Positions 53,301-64,000 of a stretch of DNA of 64,000 nucleotides are shown here, piece after piece. The position numbers and the translations under genes were made by a program. The DNA is taken from NCBI RefSeq assembly GCF_031755915.1, contig NC_083389.1, forward strand, positions 21,389,001 through 21,453,000, in the 5' to 3' direction. Origin of the DNA: Ziziphus jujuba. Lineage: Eukaryota > Streptophyta > Magnoliopsida > Rosales > Rhamnaceae. A model generated the notes under the pieces. The model saw nothing but the letters and a program-made list of their open reading frames with translations. It was not told the DNA's origin and did no database searches. Numbering within the stretch: position 1 is the stretch's first letter; each line of letters starts with the position of its first letter.

Positions 53301-53998
53301 ACAATGAAGAGATCTGGGTTTGAAGATTTTCGGCCTCTCGCCGGGAAATACTCCGTTTTGAAATTTGGGTCAGAGGTCCGGTAGCCATGAAATTTGGTGG
53401 GCTGGCCGGAAATGAGGAGGTGGTGAGGGGTGGCTGGTGCGTGTGGCCTCTCTCTAGCTCTCTATCCCTCTTTCTCTCTCTCTCTCTCTTCTTTCCCCTA
53501 CCGGCCCACCCATTTTGCCAAAATAAAAGCCACTGTGGGTGACACTGTTCATCCACATGGACCTCTCAAATGTCGACATGTGGCATCACTGTTCACTTAA
53601 GCCAGATATATTAAAATATTACGGTATTCGGAAAACTTCACATGTCCATAACTTTTTAACCAGATGTCCAATTTAAGTGTGCCATTAGTCTATGAACTCG
53701 TATCAACGAGTATTTTTCAACCATACAAAAGTCAAAGCAAAATTCTACAACCATAAAAAGTCAACTCCCGGCACCTTTTAGACAGTTTGAATCTCGACTT
53801 GTTTTGTCCACAACTTTCAAACCGTAACTCCGTTTTCGATGTGGTACTAGTCTACGAACTCGGGGCATCAAGTACTTCGCTACGGTACCACAGTCAACTA
53901 GAAATTTCAACTGGAACAAAAAGTCAACTTTTGACCCACTCGGTCAATGGTCAACCTAGGTCAACGTGCAAGAATTCCGATGTAGTTTGGGATGAGGT
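50305..53998 (-). repeat. Tek-2 3' LTR (truncated, with inserted Cr solo LTR)
   Basis: Corresponds to 59032-61790 of the 5' LTR, with the Cr insertion at 51700-52836 and a missing block of about 200 bp around 53450 (the 5' LTR has extra CCGG-rich sequence at 61030-61230). The TATA-like variant is near 52930; the W-box region at 53891-53965. Confidence 0.9.
51700..52831 (+). repeat. Cr solo LTR in Tek-2 3' LTR (1132 bp)
   Basis: Plus orientation: TGATGTGATTCCGCCCGAGC at the start, CTAGGTTCGCA at the end (three bases shorter than the Cr-A LTR end). Perfect target duplications ACATC at 51695-51699 and 52832-52836; the undisturbed site is seen in the other Tek-2 LTR near 60426. The LTR-encoded tail (PEPAPPITRWGADS, RPITRAQIKRFKGNLGVF) is open for the first 43 codons. 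Confidence 0.95.
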
Positions 53999-54035
53999 AC
54001 TTATAAGAATTTCTTCCTCGAAATTCTGTACGTAA

Positions 54036-57000
54036 TTGAAACAGGTAGGGGTACTGATCACGCATCTACGCTTCGGGCTCCCACGTTGCTTCCTCGATTA
54101 AATGATTCCACCATAAGACTTTAACTAAAGGAATAGTCTTGTTACGTAGTACCCGCTCCTCGCGATCCAAAATCTGTACTAGTTGCTCTACATACGAAAG
54201 ATCTTCCCTCAATTCTATGTCAGGAGTCTCGAGTACATGTGATGGGTGTGTAATATATTTCTGTAGCATCGAAACATGAAATACGTTGTGCACTCGGGCT
54301 AGCTCTTCCGGTAATGCTAGCCTATAAGCAACGAGGCCAATCCTCTCCGTAATCTCGTAAGGCCCAATATAACGAGGACTTAACTTACCTCGTTGACCAA
54401 ACGTACTACTCCTTTCCATGGAGATAACTTTAGGAATACCCAATCTTCTACTTCAAATTCCAAATCCTTCCTACACACATCGACATAACTCTTCTGTTGA
54501 TCTTGGGCAACCTTCAACCGATCCTGAATGATCTTCACCTTGTCCAAGGTCATCCGTAAATACTTAGATCCAACTGCATTATTCGTTGCAAGGAGTCTCT
54601 CTTCTCCTACTTCACTCCAGCATAAAGGTGTCCGACATTGCCTCCCATATAAGGCCTCATACGGGGACATCCAATTACTCGCCTGATAACTATTGTTATA
54701 AAGAAATTATATCAATGGCAATTGGTCATCCCAGCTACCGCGAAATTGCATAACACAAGACCTTAGCATATTTTCTAATGTCTGAATTGTGCGCTCAGCT
54801 TGTCCATCAAATTGCGGGTGAAAGGTGGTGCTGTAGTTAAGTCTTGCTCCTAATGCATCAGCTAACTTCCGCCATAGTCATGAAGTAAAACATGGATCTC
54901 GATCGGATACGATGGCTAGCGGTACTCCATGAAGACTCACAATACGTTGTACGAACAACTGGGCTAATTTCTCGGGTGAAAAACGCTCTCGTACCGGTAA
55001 GAAGTGTGCCGCCTTGGTAAGAGGATCAATGATCACCCAAACACCATCATATCTCCTGGGTGTAGGGGGAAGCTTAAACACAAAATCCATATTGAGTTCT
55101 TCCTACTTCCATACGGGAATAGGTAAGGATTGGAGTAGTCCCGAAGGCTTCTGTCTTTCTGCCTTTACTTGTTGACATATTAGGCATTTTGATACAAAAT
55201 CTGCCACTTCCCTCTTCATGCCCATCCACAAATAATACTTAACAAGCGTTCAGTATATTTTGGTACTTCCAGGATGCATCGCATATATCGAGCTATGCGC
55301 CTCCTCTAAGATCTCCTTCTTGAGTTCTGGAATATCAGAAACGCAAAGTCGTCCTTTATACACGAGGGCCCCATCCTTCCTTATGGAAACCTCCAGATCA
55401 AGACCTTCTTGTACCTTGCTCTTAATTGTTCTCAATTTAGGGTCTTCCATTTGAGTCTCCAATATACGATCCACTAACACTGGTCGCACCTGAAAACTAG
55501 CCATAAGAACTCCAGAAGGATGCATATGCATTAACACCCCCATTTTCTTCAACTCTACCATGAGAGGTAGTTGGATGGCCTGAATGTGTGCAAGAGATCC
55601 GATAGCCTTCATACTCAAAGCATCTACTACTACATTCGCCTTGCCCGGGTGATAATCAATCACACAGTCATAATCCTTCAATAACTCCATCCATCTCCTT
55701 TGCCTCATATTTAGTTCCTTTTGAGTGAAAATGTACTTGGGGCTTTTGTGGTCGGTATAAATTTAGCACGTGGCCCCATACAAGTAGTGTCTCCACTTCT
55801 TTAGAGAAAAGACTACCGCCGCCAATTCTAAGTCATGCGTAAGGTAGTTTTGCTCATGCTGCTTGAGTTGCCGTGAGGCATATGCTACCACCCTTTGATT
55901 CTGCATTAGCAGGCAACCCAACCCTTGATGGGATGCATCACAATAGACTTCAAAACCCTCATTCCCATTAGGTAAAGTTAATACAGGTGCGGATGTTAAC
56001 CTTTGCTTCAATTCCTAAAAACTCTGCTCACACCTCTCCGTCCAGCTAAATTCAACATTCTTTCGGGTTAAGTTATGAAGCGGTCTGGCAATTCTCGAAA
56101 ATCCTTCTATAAAACGACGGTAGTATTCCACTAATCCAAGAAAACTTCGTACTTCCCTCACTGTAGTAGGGCGCTTCCAATTCAACACTGCCCTCACCTT
56201 ATCAGGGTCCACATAGATACCTTCGATTGACACGATGTGTTCGAGAAAACTCACTTGATTTAACCAAAACTCGTACTTGTCGAATTTAGCATAAAGTTGA
56301 TGTTGTCTTAGAGTTTGGAGCACTCTCTTCAAATGCCTCACGTGCTCCTCTTGGTTCCTAGAATAGACCAGGATGTCATCTATAAATACAATGACGAAAT
56401 GATCCAAGTACGGATGAAACACTCAGTTCATCAAATCCATAAAAGTTGTTGGGGCATTGGTAAGTCTGAATGACATCACTAGGAATTCATAATGTCCGTA
56501 CCTCGTCCTAAAGGCAGTCTTAGGAATATCCGACTCTCGAATCCTTAACTAATGATATCCAGATCTTACGTCGATCTTAGAAAACACTTTGGCACCTTGG
56601 AGTTAATCAAATAGGTCATCTATCCTTGGCAACGGGTAACGATTAGGGATGGTCACCTTGTTAAGTTGTCGGTAGTCGATGCACAGTCTTAGACTACCAT
56701 CCTTCTTCTTCACAAACCATACTGGAGCTCCCCATGGCGACATGCTTGGTCTAATAAACCCCTTATCTACTAAATCTTGCAATTGGACCTTTAGCTCCCT
56801 TAACTCTGCTGGAGCCATTTGATACGGTGGTAGAGAAATAGGCACGGTACCCGGAATTAATTCAATGGTAAAGTCAACTTCCCTTTCCGGAGGCAATCCC
56901 GGTAACTCCTCAGGAAACACATCCGGAAAATCCCTCACCATAAGCATGTCTTCCAATCTAACTGCACTTACTCGGGCATCTATCACATGAGCTAAATACC

Positions 57001-58610
57001 CTTGGCAACCGTTATTCAGTAGCTTCTTGGCGGTGAGGGTAGATATTAATCTTGGCAAAGGCCTCCCAACCTCCCCACGAAATACCACTTCAGGCAAACT
57101 TGGCCTCCTAAATGTAACTTCTTTGCTATAACAATCTACGGAAGCATGGTTCCTTGCTAACCAATCCATGCCTAAAATTACGTCAAGTCCGAATAGATCC
57201 AACAAGACCAAGTCTGCTTCCATCACTTGATCTTCAATATAGAAGAAACATTCCTTGATCAACTGGCTAGGCCACAAGGATTCTCCTGCAGGAGTGGCTA
57301 TTTCTAATAGACACCCTAAAGGAGTAGGGGTCATATCGACCCGAGTGACAAATTCCTTTGAGATGAATGAATGTGTTGCTCTCGGTTCTATAAGCATAAG
57401 TGCATCGTTACCAAAAATATTCAAGGTACCTGTAACAAAGTCAGGTGTGGCCAGGGCTTCCTGCTGCGTCATGGCGAACACTCGACCTTGATCCCGTCTG
57501 CTAGGGCTTCCTTCCTCTACCTCGACTGGATCTTGCAGACGATTGGGGCCGATCCGATGAACCTCCTACTGCTTTACTTCCCTGGGAACTCTGACCCTGA
57601 AATCCACTAGTATGCTGTGCTCGCTGACCTGCCACTAACACACTGCCACTACCATAAGGGTAATCCCTCCTTATGTGGCCTGGCTGCCCATACTGAAAAC
57701 ATACACCATCCATCTGGCACTGCCCGAAATGCTTCCTCTTACAAATTGGACAAGTCCGTGTAAGACCAAGGTGTGACTGCTGATATAAGCTTGTATCCCC
57801 ACTGATCGAATGGCGAGCTGTCTAGGGCATACGATAACTGCCTCTCTGCTGAAACCTGCCCCGTGGGGTCGGTCCACCACTACCCGATGAACCTGAACTA
57901 TGGCTCTTCTTGGATGCTCCCTGACTCGGTGCCCCACTATATGAACCTTCAAATGATCTACGCCTTGAGGGTTTGCACATCTCCACCTGCCTCTCTAGCT
58001 TCAGCACTGCATCCCTAGCAGACTGATAAGTAGGATGCACTGATCCAGCAAGGGTGAGGGCTATGTTCTCGTTCAAGCCATCTATAAACATCACCTTCTT
58101 CATATGGTCGTCGGGAATCATGTGGATGCAGAATTCGGAGAGTTCCTGAAACTTTCTCTCGTACTCGGAAACAGTCATGTTCCCCTGCCGCAGCTCCTCA
58201 AACTCTTTTCCTCTGGCCTCATGGTAGGCAGGAAGGCAATATTCGATGGTAAAGGCAACCTTAAACTGATCCCATGTGTGCCTTCTACGAGTCTTTTCCA
58301 CCTTCCACCACTTCCGGGCATCTCCTTCTAACATAAAACCAAAGATCCTAACCATATCTTCATCGGGGCACTGCATCCCTTCTTCTAGAATTTTCTCCAT
58401 GTTAGATAGCCAATTCATAGCTACAGCTGGACCTTGGCTTCCATCGAAATTCACGGTTCCCAATCGTCGAGCCTGGTCCACGAAATGATTACTAAAGCTT
58501 GAATTCCCTAAGGCTCGAGTTAGTTAAAAGACAAGATTTCTAAGGCTTGATCTACTCCTGGAACTCTCAGCCGAGCGTTCCCGAGTACTACGTGTGTCCT
58601 GCCTACACAT
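54036..58610 (-). pseudogene. Tek-2 gag-pol, many stops and frameshifts
   Basis: Starts near [16 protein letters not shown] at 58610. Segments, right to left: Gag capsid ([35 protein letters not shown]; 58481-57822), knuckle VCFQYGQPGHIRRDY in which zinc-binding Cys residues are changed (57713-57640), protease with [11 protein letters not shown] replacing DPGATHS (so the catalytic Asp is lost), RT through [16 protein letters not shown] (57481-56603) and catalytic [10 protein letters not shown] (56422-56015), RNase H (56011-55763), integrase (55708-54380) and chromodomain (54443-54066). The RT codon that is TAA in Tek-1 is CAA here. No functional product is expected. Confidence 0.9.
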
Positions 58611-58737
58611 CATAGCAAATTCTGAAGAAACAAACAAGAGTTTAGAGATAAAAACACTTAAGCACGGTTACAAAAGGGAGAAATTTACGGATGGGCTGTA
58701 CAGCAATGCACAGTCCCTTAGGATTATAAGAACCTAT

Positions 58738-58749
58738 GCTCTGATACCA
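58738..58749 (-). other. Primer-binding site of Tek-2 (initiator tRNA-Met)
   Basis: TGGTATCAGAGC on the minus strand, two bases from the LTR end, which reads CCTGATA instead of CCTGACA. Confidence 0.9.
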
Positions 58750-58751
58750 AC

Positions 58752-61700
58752 TATCAGGACCTGTTCAAAATTCCTCACCGGAACCCTAGACAAGCCCTGA
58801 TCCCAGGGAAACCCTACCGGACCTTCCAATGGAAAATTCGGCAGAACCTCCCCTAAGGGTTGGATTTACCACAAATTTCCTGTACTGAAAACACACTTCT
58901 ATAGCACCACCTTATTTCTCCCACATTACTACAATTTAATTCCACAAATTTACAGCACTCCAAATGAATAATAAAAATTAGTGCATAATTAATACATAAA
59001 TGTCCAAGACAGTGTACAGAGTTTCATGAAGTACTAATAAGGATAGAGATTATACAACAAAGATGAACGAAATATTACAATTGAAATAAATGAAGACAAG
59101 ATAACTTCTCAAACTATGACAGCGACGGAGATTAGGTTCGCTCCGGAAGAACGTCTACGACCCCTTGCACATAAGGGAATGAAATTTAAAAATATGAGAT
59201 ACTAATCATCTCAGTGAGTGACCCTATCTACTATACACTTTTAATATTAATAATATAACAATAAAAGAATTTAATTAATCAATACCAAACAATTAAATAA
59301 ATAAATAAATAATAATCCTTTGAAAGTAATATTTTCTCTCAAAACCCTTACTATTCACTCCGTTGGAAAGGTTCCCCTTTTAAAACATTTTCGCAAAACC
59401 CGTTATTCATACGCCCCAAAATCAAGGAATCGTTAATTTAATAAATAATAATTAAATAATCCAAATATAAATAAATTGTAATAAAATATAATAAATAATT
59501 TTAGAACACTTTAGGGTTTGAAATTTCTATCTGAAAATTTATACTTGATGCACCACACCATATACCAGTGATACACTCCGATACCCAGCATCCCGAGCAC
59601 CGACTGGCGGGGGGGTTGAAGAGAGAAACTTGCATACGGTTGCTTTGGCGTCCCGATAGCTCCGCTGCTGAAACCGTCATCCCGGCCATGGAAAGGGGCG
59701 GCTGATGCACATTACATAAAACTTGCTTACCCTCGGTCTAATGGCAACTCACAAGAGACATTATAACTTGCTCGCTCAACCGCATATGCAGTACAGAACA
59801 CCAGTACTGTATGAGTGCGTATAAAATAAATAATCAAATTTTATTATAAAAGGATACGCAAACTTTTCCAACATCCACCATGGGAATTATACCATTTTTC
59901 GAACTCAACCTCCCATATTTTTCTTTAACATTTCCAGTACAAATCCACTGATAACCGTATACAAATAATTTTTCTCGTATCACAAAGTCCATCAAATAAT
60001 GTTCCACGGGCATAATTATAAAATTTGAAACCACCAATATAAACCAATATTTTCCTTGAAATATTTAAAAATCAAATCATACCCAAAAATAATCTTAAAA
60101 TCTAGATACAATTAATTAATGAAAGTATCTTGCTCATGCGTAATAAATACAATTAAATCATAATAATAATAATCGAGAATTTCTTAAGAACCCAAACTTT
60201 CATTTAGCATCAATGGGTATATATATATATATAAAAAAATAATAGTTTTTCCACAATTATATTTAAATTCCACCACATGAGCATAATTCCAGATATCAAA
60301 TTAACACCAAATAAATATAATTGATCACCCCAAAATAGTTTTAAAGGTGGGTCACTCACCTTAAGCACATGTATCAATCAAGATCCTCCGCAGGATCAAC
60401 TCCACTGCCCACACGTGCACCTAAAACATCCACAATACATCAAACCAATTATTTTAATATTTTAATCGGGTAACACCCAAATGGGTACTTGGGGAGTGAA
60501 CACAAACGACAACCAAAATTGACAAGTAATATACCAAATCGAAGCTTGGGTGACGAGGATTACGAATCCGGTCATACTTCCCGGAGATCGGACCCGAGGT
60601 GGCCGGAATCTCGCCAGAAGGCTTTCGGGATTCAACTCTTCGATTCTCTCAAACCATCGCAAATTGGAGGAAAAGGATCAAGGATCTGAGTTTAGGGGGT
60701 CGGAATTAGTGGGTGGCGGTGCAACTGGGTACTCGCCGGAACTGGATTTTCCGGCGAGCCGCCAAATCCCACCGGAAACCATCACCGCCGGTGGTGCGTC
60801 CGGTGGCTGGTGGCCGAGATTTTTGGGGGTTTTGTAGATCGAGGGGAGAGGGTTCCAACAGGACCGGCAGTGAGGCAAACGGAGGCCGGACGGCGAAGAG
60901 ATCTGGGTTTGAAGATTTTCGGCCCCTCCCTGGGAAATACTCCGATCCCGGTGCGTCGAAGGTCCAGTAGCCATGAAATTTGGTGGGGGGCCGGAAATGA
61001 GGAGGTGGTGAGGGGTGGCTGGTGCGTGTGGCCTGAAAATGGCCGGAAATGGGTCAAACGGCGATGGCCGGTGGTGGAGGGGAAAAATAGCCGTCACCGG
61101 AAAATGCTCTGATCCTGGTTCGTTACCGGTAGGTTGGTCGTGAGATTTGGGTGGCCGGTCGGAATTGAGGAGGCAGAGGCAGTGGGGTGGCGCGTGTGAG
61201 GAAAGGGTGGCCGGAAAATGGTTAAGTGGCGGTGGCCGGTCGGTTCTCTCCCTCTCTCTCTCTCTCTCTCTCCTTTCCCCCACCGGCCCACCCGTTTGCC
61301 AAAATAAATGCCACCGTGGGTGACACTGTTCACCACATGGACCTCTCATATGTCGACACGTGGCGTCACTGTTCAATTAAGCCAGATATATTAAAATATT
61401 ACGGTATTCGGAAAACTTCACATGTCCAAAACTTTTTAACCAGATGTCCAATTTAAGCATGCTGCTAGTCTATGAACTCGGATCAACAAGTATTTTTCAA
61501 CCATACAAAAGTCAAAGCAAAATTCTACAACCATAAAAAGTCAACTCCTAGCACCTTTTGGACAGTTTGAATCTCAACTTGTTTTGCCCATAACTTTCAA
61601 ACCGTAACTCCGTTTTCGACGTGCTACTAGTCTACGAACTCGGGGCATCATGTACTTCGCTATGGTACCACAGTCAACTATAAATTTCAACTGGAACAAA

Positions 61701-61794
61701 AAGTCAACAAAAAGTCAACTTTAACCCACTTGGTCAACGATCAACCTCGATCAACGTGCAAGAATTCTGATGTAGTTTGGGACGGGGTGTTACA
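58752..61794 (-). repeat. Tek-2 5' LTR (3043 bp)
   Basis: Left end TATCAGGACC (TG mutated to TA), right end GTGTTACA at 61794. Same layout as the Tek-1 LTR: AT-rich left portion, TATA-like element near 60527, CCGG-rich block 60590-61230, CT tract 61245-61271, G-box-like ACACGTGGC at about 61358, and W-box array at 61672-61755. The right flank begins TTTTG; its duplicate on the left cannot be checked because the left end is truncated. Confidence 0.92.
61672..61755 (-). promoter_or_regulatory. W-box array in Tek-2 5' LTR
   Basis: GTCAA (TTGAC on the coding strand) appears about five times, in the same place as in Tek-1, although the surrounding LTR has diverged. This gives some evidence that the sites were kept by selection in this family. 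Confidence 0.4.
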
Positions 61795-64000
61795 TTTTGA
61801 ATTGGAGTGTTACATCTGGTTCTAGTGGAAAAGGTGGCAATTAACATGATCTGAGTAAAGGCAGTAAATTCTTCCTTACATGATATTGGTCTTGATATCT
61901 TGTTTTACATATAACATGTATAAGGAATGCAAACATATTTGTCTTGTCCAATATCTCATATTTGCAAGGAGTGCGATGGGGCTGGTTATTGAACAGCTGA
62001 ATGTGGGCTTCCTTTTGTGCTAGGTGTGCATTTATACAAGTGCCTCCCTCTGCAATTCTTAACATGCTCATTGAAGGTCAGTGCTTGGTGTTGCTCAACT
62101 TAGAAATATCTGTTTGTAGTGCATATAAATATATAGATATTTTACACACACACAGATATATATTTATATATATATATATTATTTCTATTTTGAATACTTA
62201 GGTCCTCCTCAATTAATTACCAAAATAAAAAAATAATAAAAAAAGAGTAAATGTTCAGTTCAGATTGGATAAAATTGAAATGCTATTTCATTTGAATATG
62301 CTAAAAATGACTCCGGGTAATTTGCTGTCAAAGTTAATCATCTCTAACCAGCCACGCAAACAGTATAAAAAACAATTCTCAAGAAATTGATTTCAGAAAA
62401 ACTAATTTTAGAGAAATTTATATTTCTAGATATAAATTTTCTTTTGAAATTACGATACTTTCCAAACAGAACACTAGATGATTTATTGTCAAAGTTGCCA
62501 AGCTAGTTAATAGCCATTAAGAATTGACATTAATACTTCCTTGAGCATACTAATGGGATTTTCTTTCCAAAACAACATTTTTATCAATGTTTTGTTTTAA
62601 CGTTGCCTAGACATTGACTACTTAACATAATGTAAGAAATCTATAGTAGAAAAATATCAACGATCGAGTACCATTAATTTGAATAACAATTATACAATAA
62701 AAGTTTCTAAGGGTCTTTATAGTAATAGTAAAAAATGTCAAAATATATAATTACATTTTAAAAAAAAAAAAAATAAAGAAACTTCACGAGTGAAAGAGGA
62801 CGGTGGAGAATGAGGACAATGAAATGGAGCATTTTCTTGCATCAGAATCATTTGTGTCGCACATATAGAGAAGTACCGAAGTTGGCATTACTACTAGTTG
62901 TTAATATAAAAATTTTGTACAATGGATGAGAAAAACAAGAGAGCTTGTCAACCACAGTGAAGATTCCTTTGGCTGTCAATGAGCAGGCAGTTTTCCATTT
63001 CTGGCTAAATTCCAATCCTCCATGAAACCTTGTAAAGTTGTCAGAGACTTGGCAAACTACCAAACTAGCTTCCCACAGTCCCATGCATCCTTTTTATTTT
63101 TTATTTTTCCCTTTTTCAAACATCGGCCAACTTTTCTTTTTCTTTTTCATTTTCTTTATTTTTCTACTTTCTGACTTTAATTAATTTTGGCAAATTATTT
63201 TAATGAAATTGTAAGCTGGACTGTAAAAGATAATAGTTTTTTGACACCGACCAACATTTGGTTCTGCTTTTGGGGTACAAGTATTTTGCGGTTTCCCATT
63301 TGAAAGCTCACAACTTTAACCTTTGAGGTTTGCTTCACACTACATAAGGAGGTCTAACGATTGACCAATTTGAACAAAATGTTCTTAGACACTAGATAAT
63401 ATTAGGTGTACCAACTAAATTTATTAAGGTTTTGAATACCAATTTATGCGATAATACAATTTATTTTATAGTTATGTTTACCTTTGCATGAATGTGTTAT
63501 TATTATTTTTTTCAACGAATATAGTATCACGCAATTTTGATAAATTATTATTGAATATTCAATACTCATGTAAAGACGTAGAAAATTGTAAATATATATA
63601 TAATAAAATAAGAGATTGTACCCCATTTGAGATTAGTTTTATAAATTATACATGTTGAGTTTGATTTGATTGTAACCTTTAAGCTTATTTTGATTCAAGT
63701 AAAATTGAGAGAGAGAGAAAAAGATAATAAGAAGGTCCCAAGAAAAAAACTAGTTTAATTTTAATTTTTTTTTTTTGGGAATAAATTAAACGATACTATA
63801 GGAGTTAAAATCATAAAGCTCACCATGAATTTAATCAGAATAATGATGGGCATATGGTTTTAATTATATGCAATGATAACACCTTTAACAGTATAACCTG
63901 ACCATGCATGAACTTCTTCCTAAAATATTGATTCCTTTGATTAATTAATTTTTGAAAAGAAAAATGATTAATAGAAAAGAGGAGAAAAAAGAGACTAGGA
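61795..64000. other. AT-rich sequence right of Tek-2, no feature recognised
   Basis: No element, RNA gene or convincing coding region found. Contains (AC)n/(TA)n microsatellite sequence near 62142-62180 and several A or T runs. The 78-codon minus-strand frame at 62848-63084 (starts MGLWEASLVVCQVSDN) is the least repetitive frame, but I cannot link it to any family. This may be the start of non-transposon sequence. Confidence 0.5.

Larger units (their letters stand above)
50305..61794 (-). mobile_element. Tek-2: old, degenerate Tek-like chromovirus
   Basis: Minus-strand element: 5' LTR 58752-61794, primer-binding site 58738-58749, decayed gag-pol 58610-54036, 3' LTR 53998 leftwards to 50305. 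The first 280 bp of the LTR sequence at its left end are missing compared with the 5' LTR, and the U3 end plus polypurine tract are deleted at the internal border (about 53998). A Cr solo LTR lies in the 3' LTR. The coding region is related to Tek-1 at clear protein level along its whole length but has many stops. Confidence 0.92.

Noticed and set aside
61787..61816. Repeated GTGTTACAT at the right edge of Tek-2 as a possible second LTR end
   Set aside because: No further LTR similarity follows the second copy, so this is most likely chance.

Overview
This window is plant repeat DNA from a flowering plant, most likely a eudicot. I recognise no host gene. Almost everything is LTR retrotransposon: Ty3/gypsy chromoviruses and Ty1/copia elements, nested inside each other and at all stages of decay. 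The evidence is plant-type primer-binding sites (TGGTATCAGAGC, complementary to initiator tRNA-Met), TG...CA LTRs, 5-bp target duplications, complete Gag-protease-RT-RNase H-integrase polyproteins, and an AT-rich background. I use four working names. Tek is a Tekay/Del-like chromovirus with LTRs of about 3 kb. Cr is a second gypsy family with TGAT...ATCA LTRs of about 1.1 kb, possibly CRM-like. Cop-1, Cop-2 and Cop-3 are Tork-like copia elements. E is an old gypsy remnant.

Left block (1-28171). Tek-1 (1-10111, minus, left end outside the window) is young and almost intact; one stop codon in reverse transcriptase splits its polyprotein. It sits in the 3' LTR of Cop-1 (10112-16168, minus). Cop-1 sits in a Cr LTR (16169-16419), which sits in another Cr LTR (16420-17138), which sits in the integrase gene of an old plus-strand Cr element, J. 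The same J integrase is cut again by a Cr solo LTR (17578-24931, duplication TTAAG), which is itself split by Cop-2 (18553-24763, minus). J resumes at 24932 and ends in its 3' LTR (25458-26560). A deleted Cr remnant, K, follows (26622-28171).

Middle block (28172-44809). After about 1.25 kb with no recognisable gene comes Cr-B (29424-38378, minus), into which a younger Cr-A (31787-38119, minus, identical-length LTRs) has inserted. Both are internally deleted. Cr-A keeps a long reading frame with Gag and protease, has lost nearly all of RT, RNase H and integrase, and runs on into its 3' LTR. Cop-3 (38398-44596, plus) is decayed and sits in a fragment of a Cop-1-type LTR.

Right block (44810-64000). 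The old plus-strand gypsy E (integrase to chromodomain, a 20-G polypurine tract, probable 3' LTR) is interrupted by a Tek solo LTR (45926-48893) with perfect AAGAA duplications. Tek-2 (50305-61794, minus) is an old, heavily mutated Tek relative; a Cr solo LTR (51700-52831, duplication ACATC) lies in its 3' LTR. The last 2.2 kb is AT-rich and has no feature I can name.

The pattern suggests heterochromatin, perhaps pericentromeric. The observations most worth following are the Cr family's polyprotein tail encoded inside the LTR and kept across diverged copies, the deletion junction shared by Cr-A and Cr-B, and the WRKY/ABRE-like motif array in Tek LTRs.
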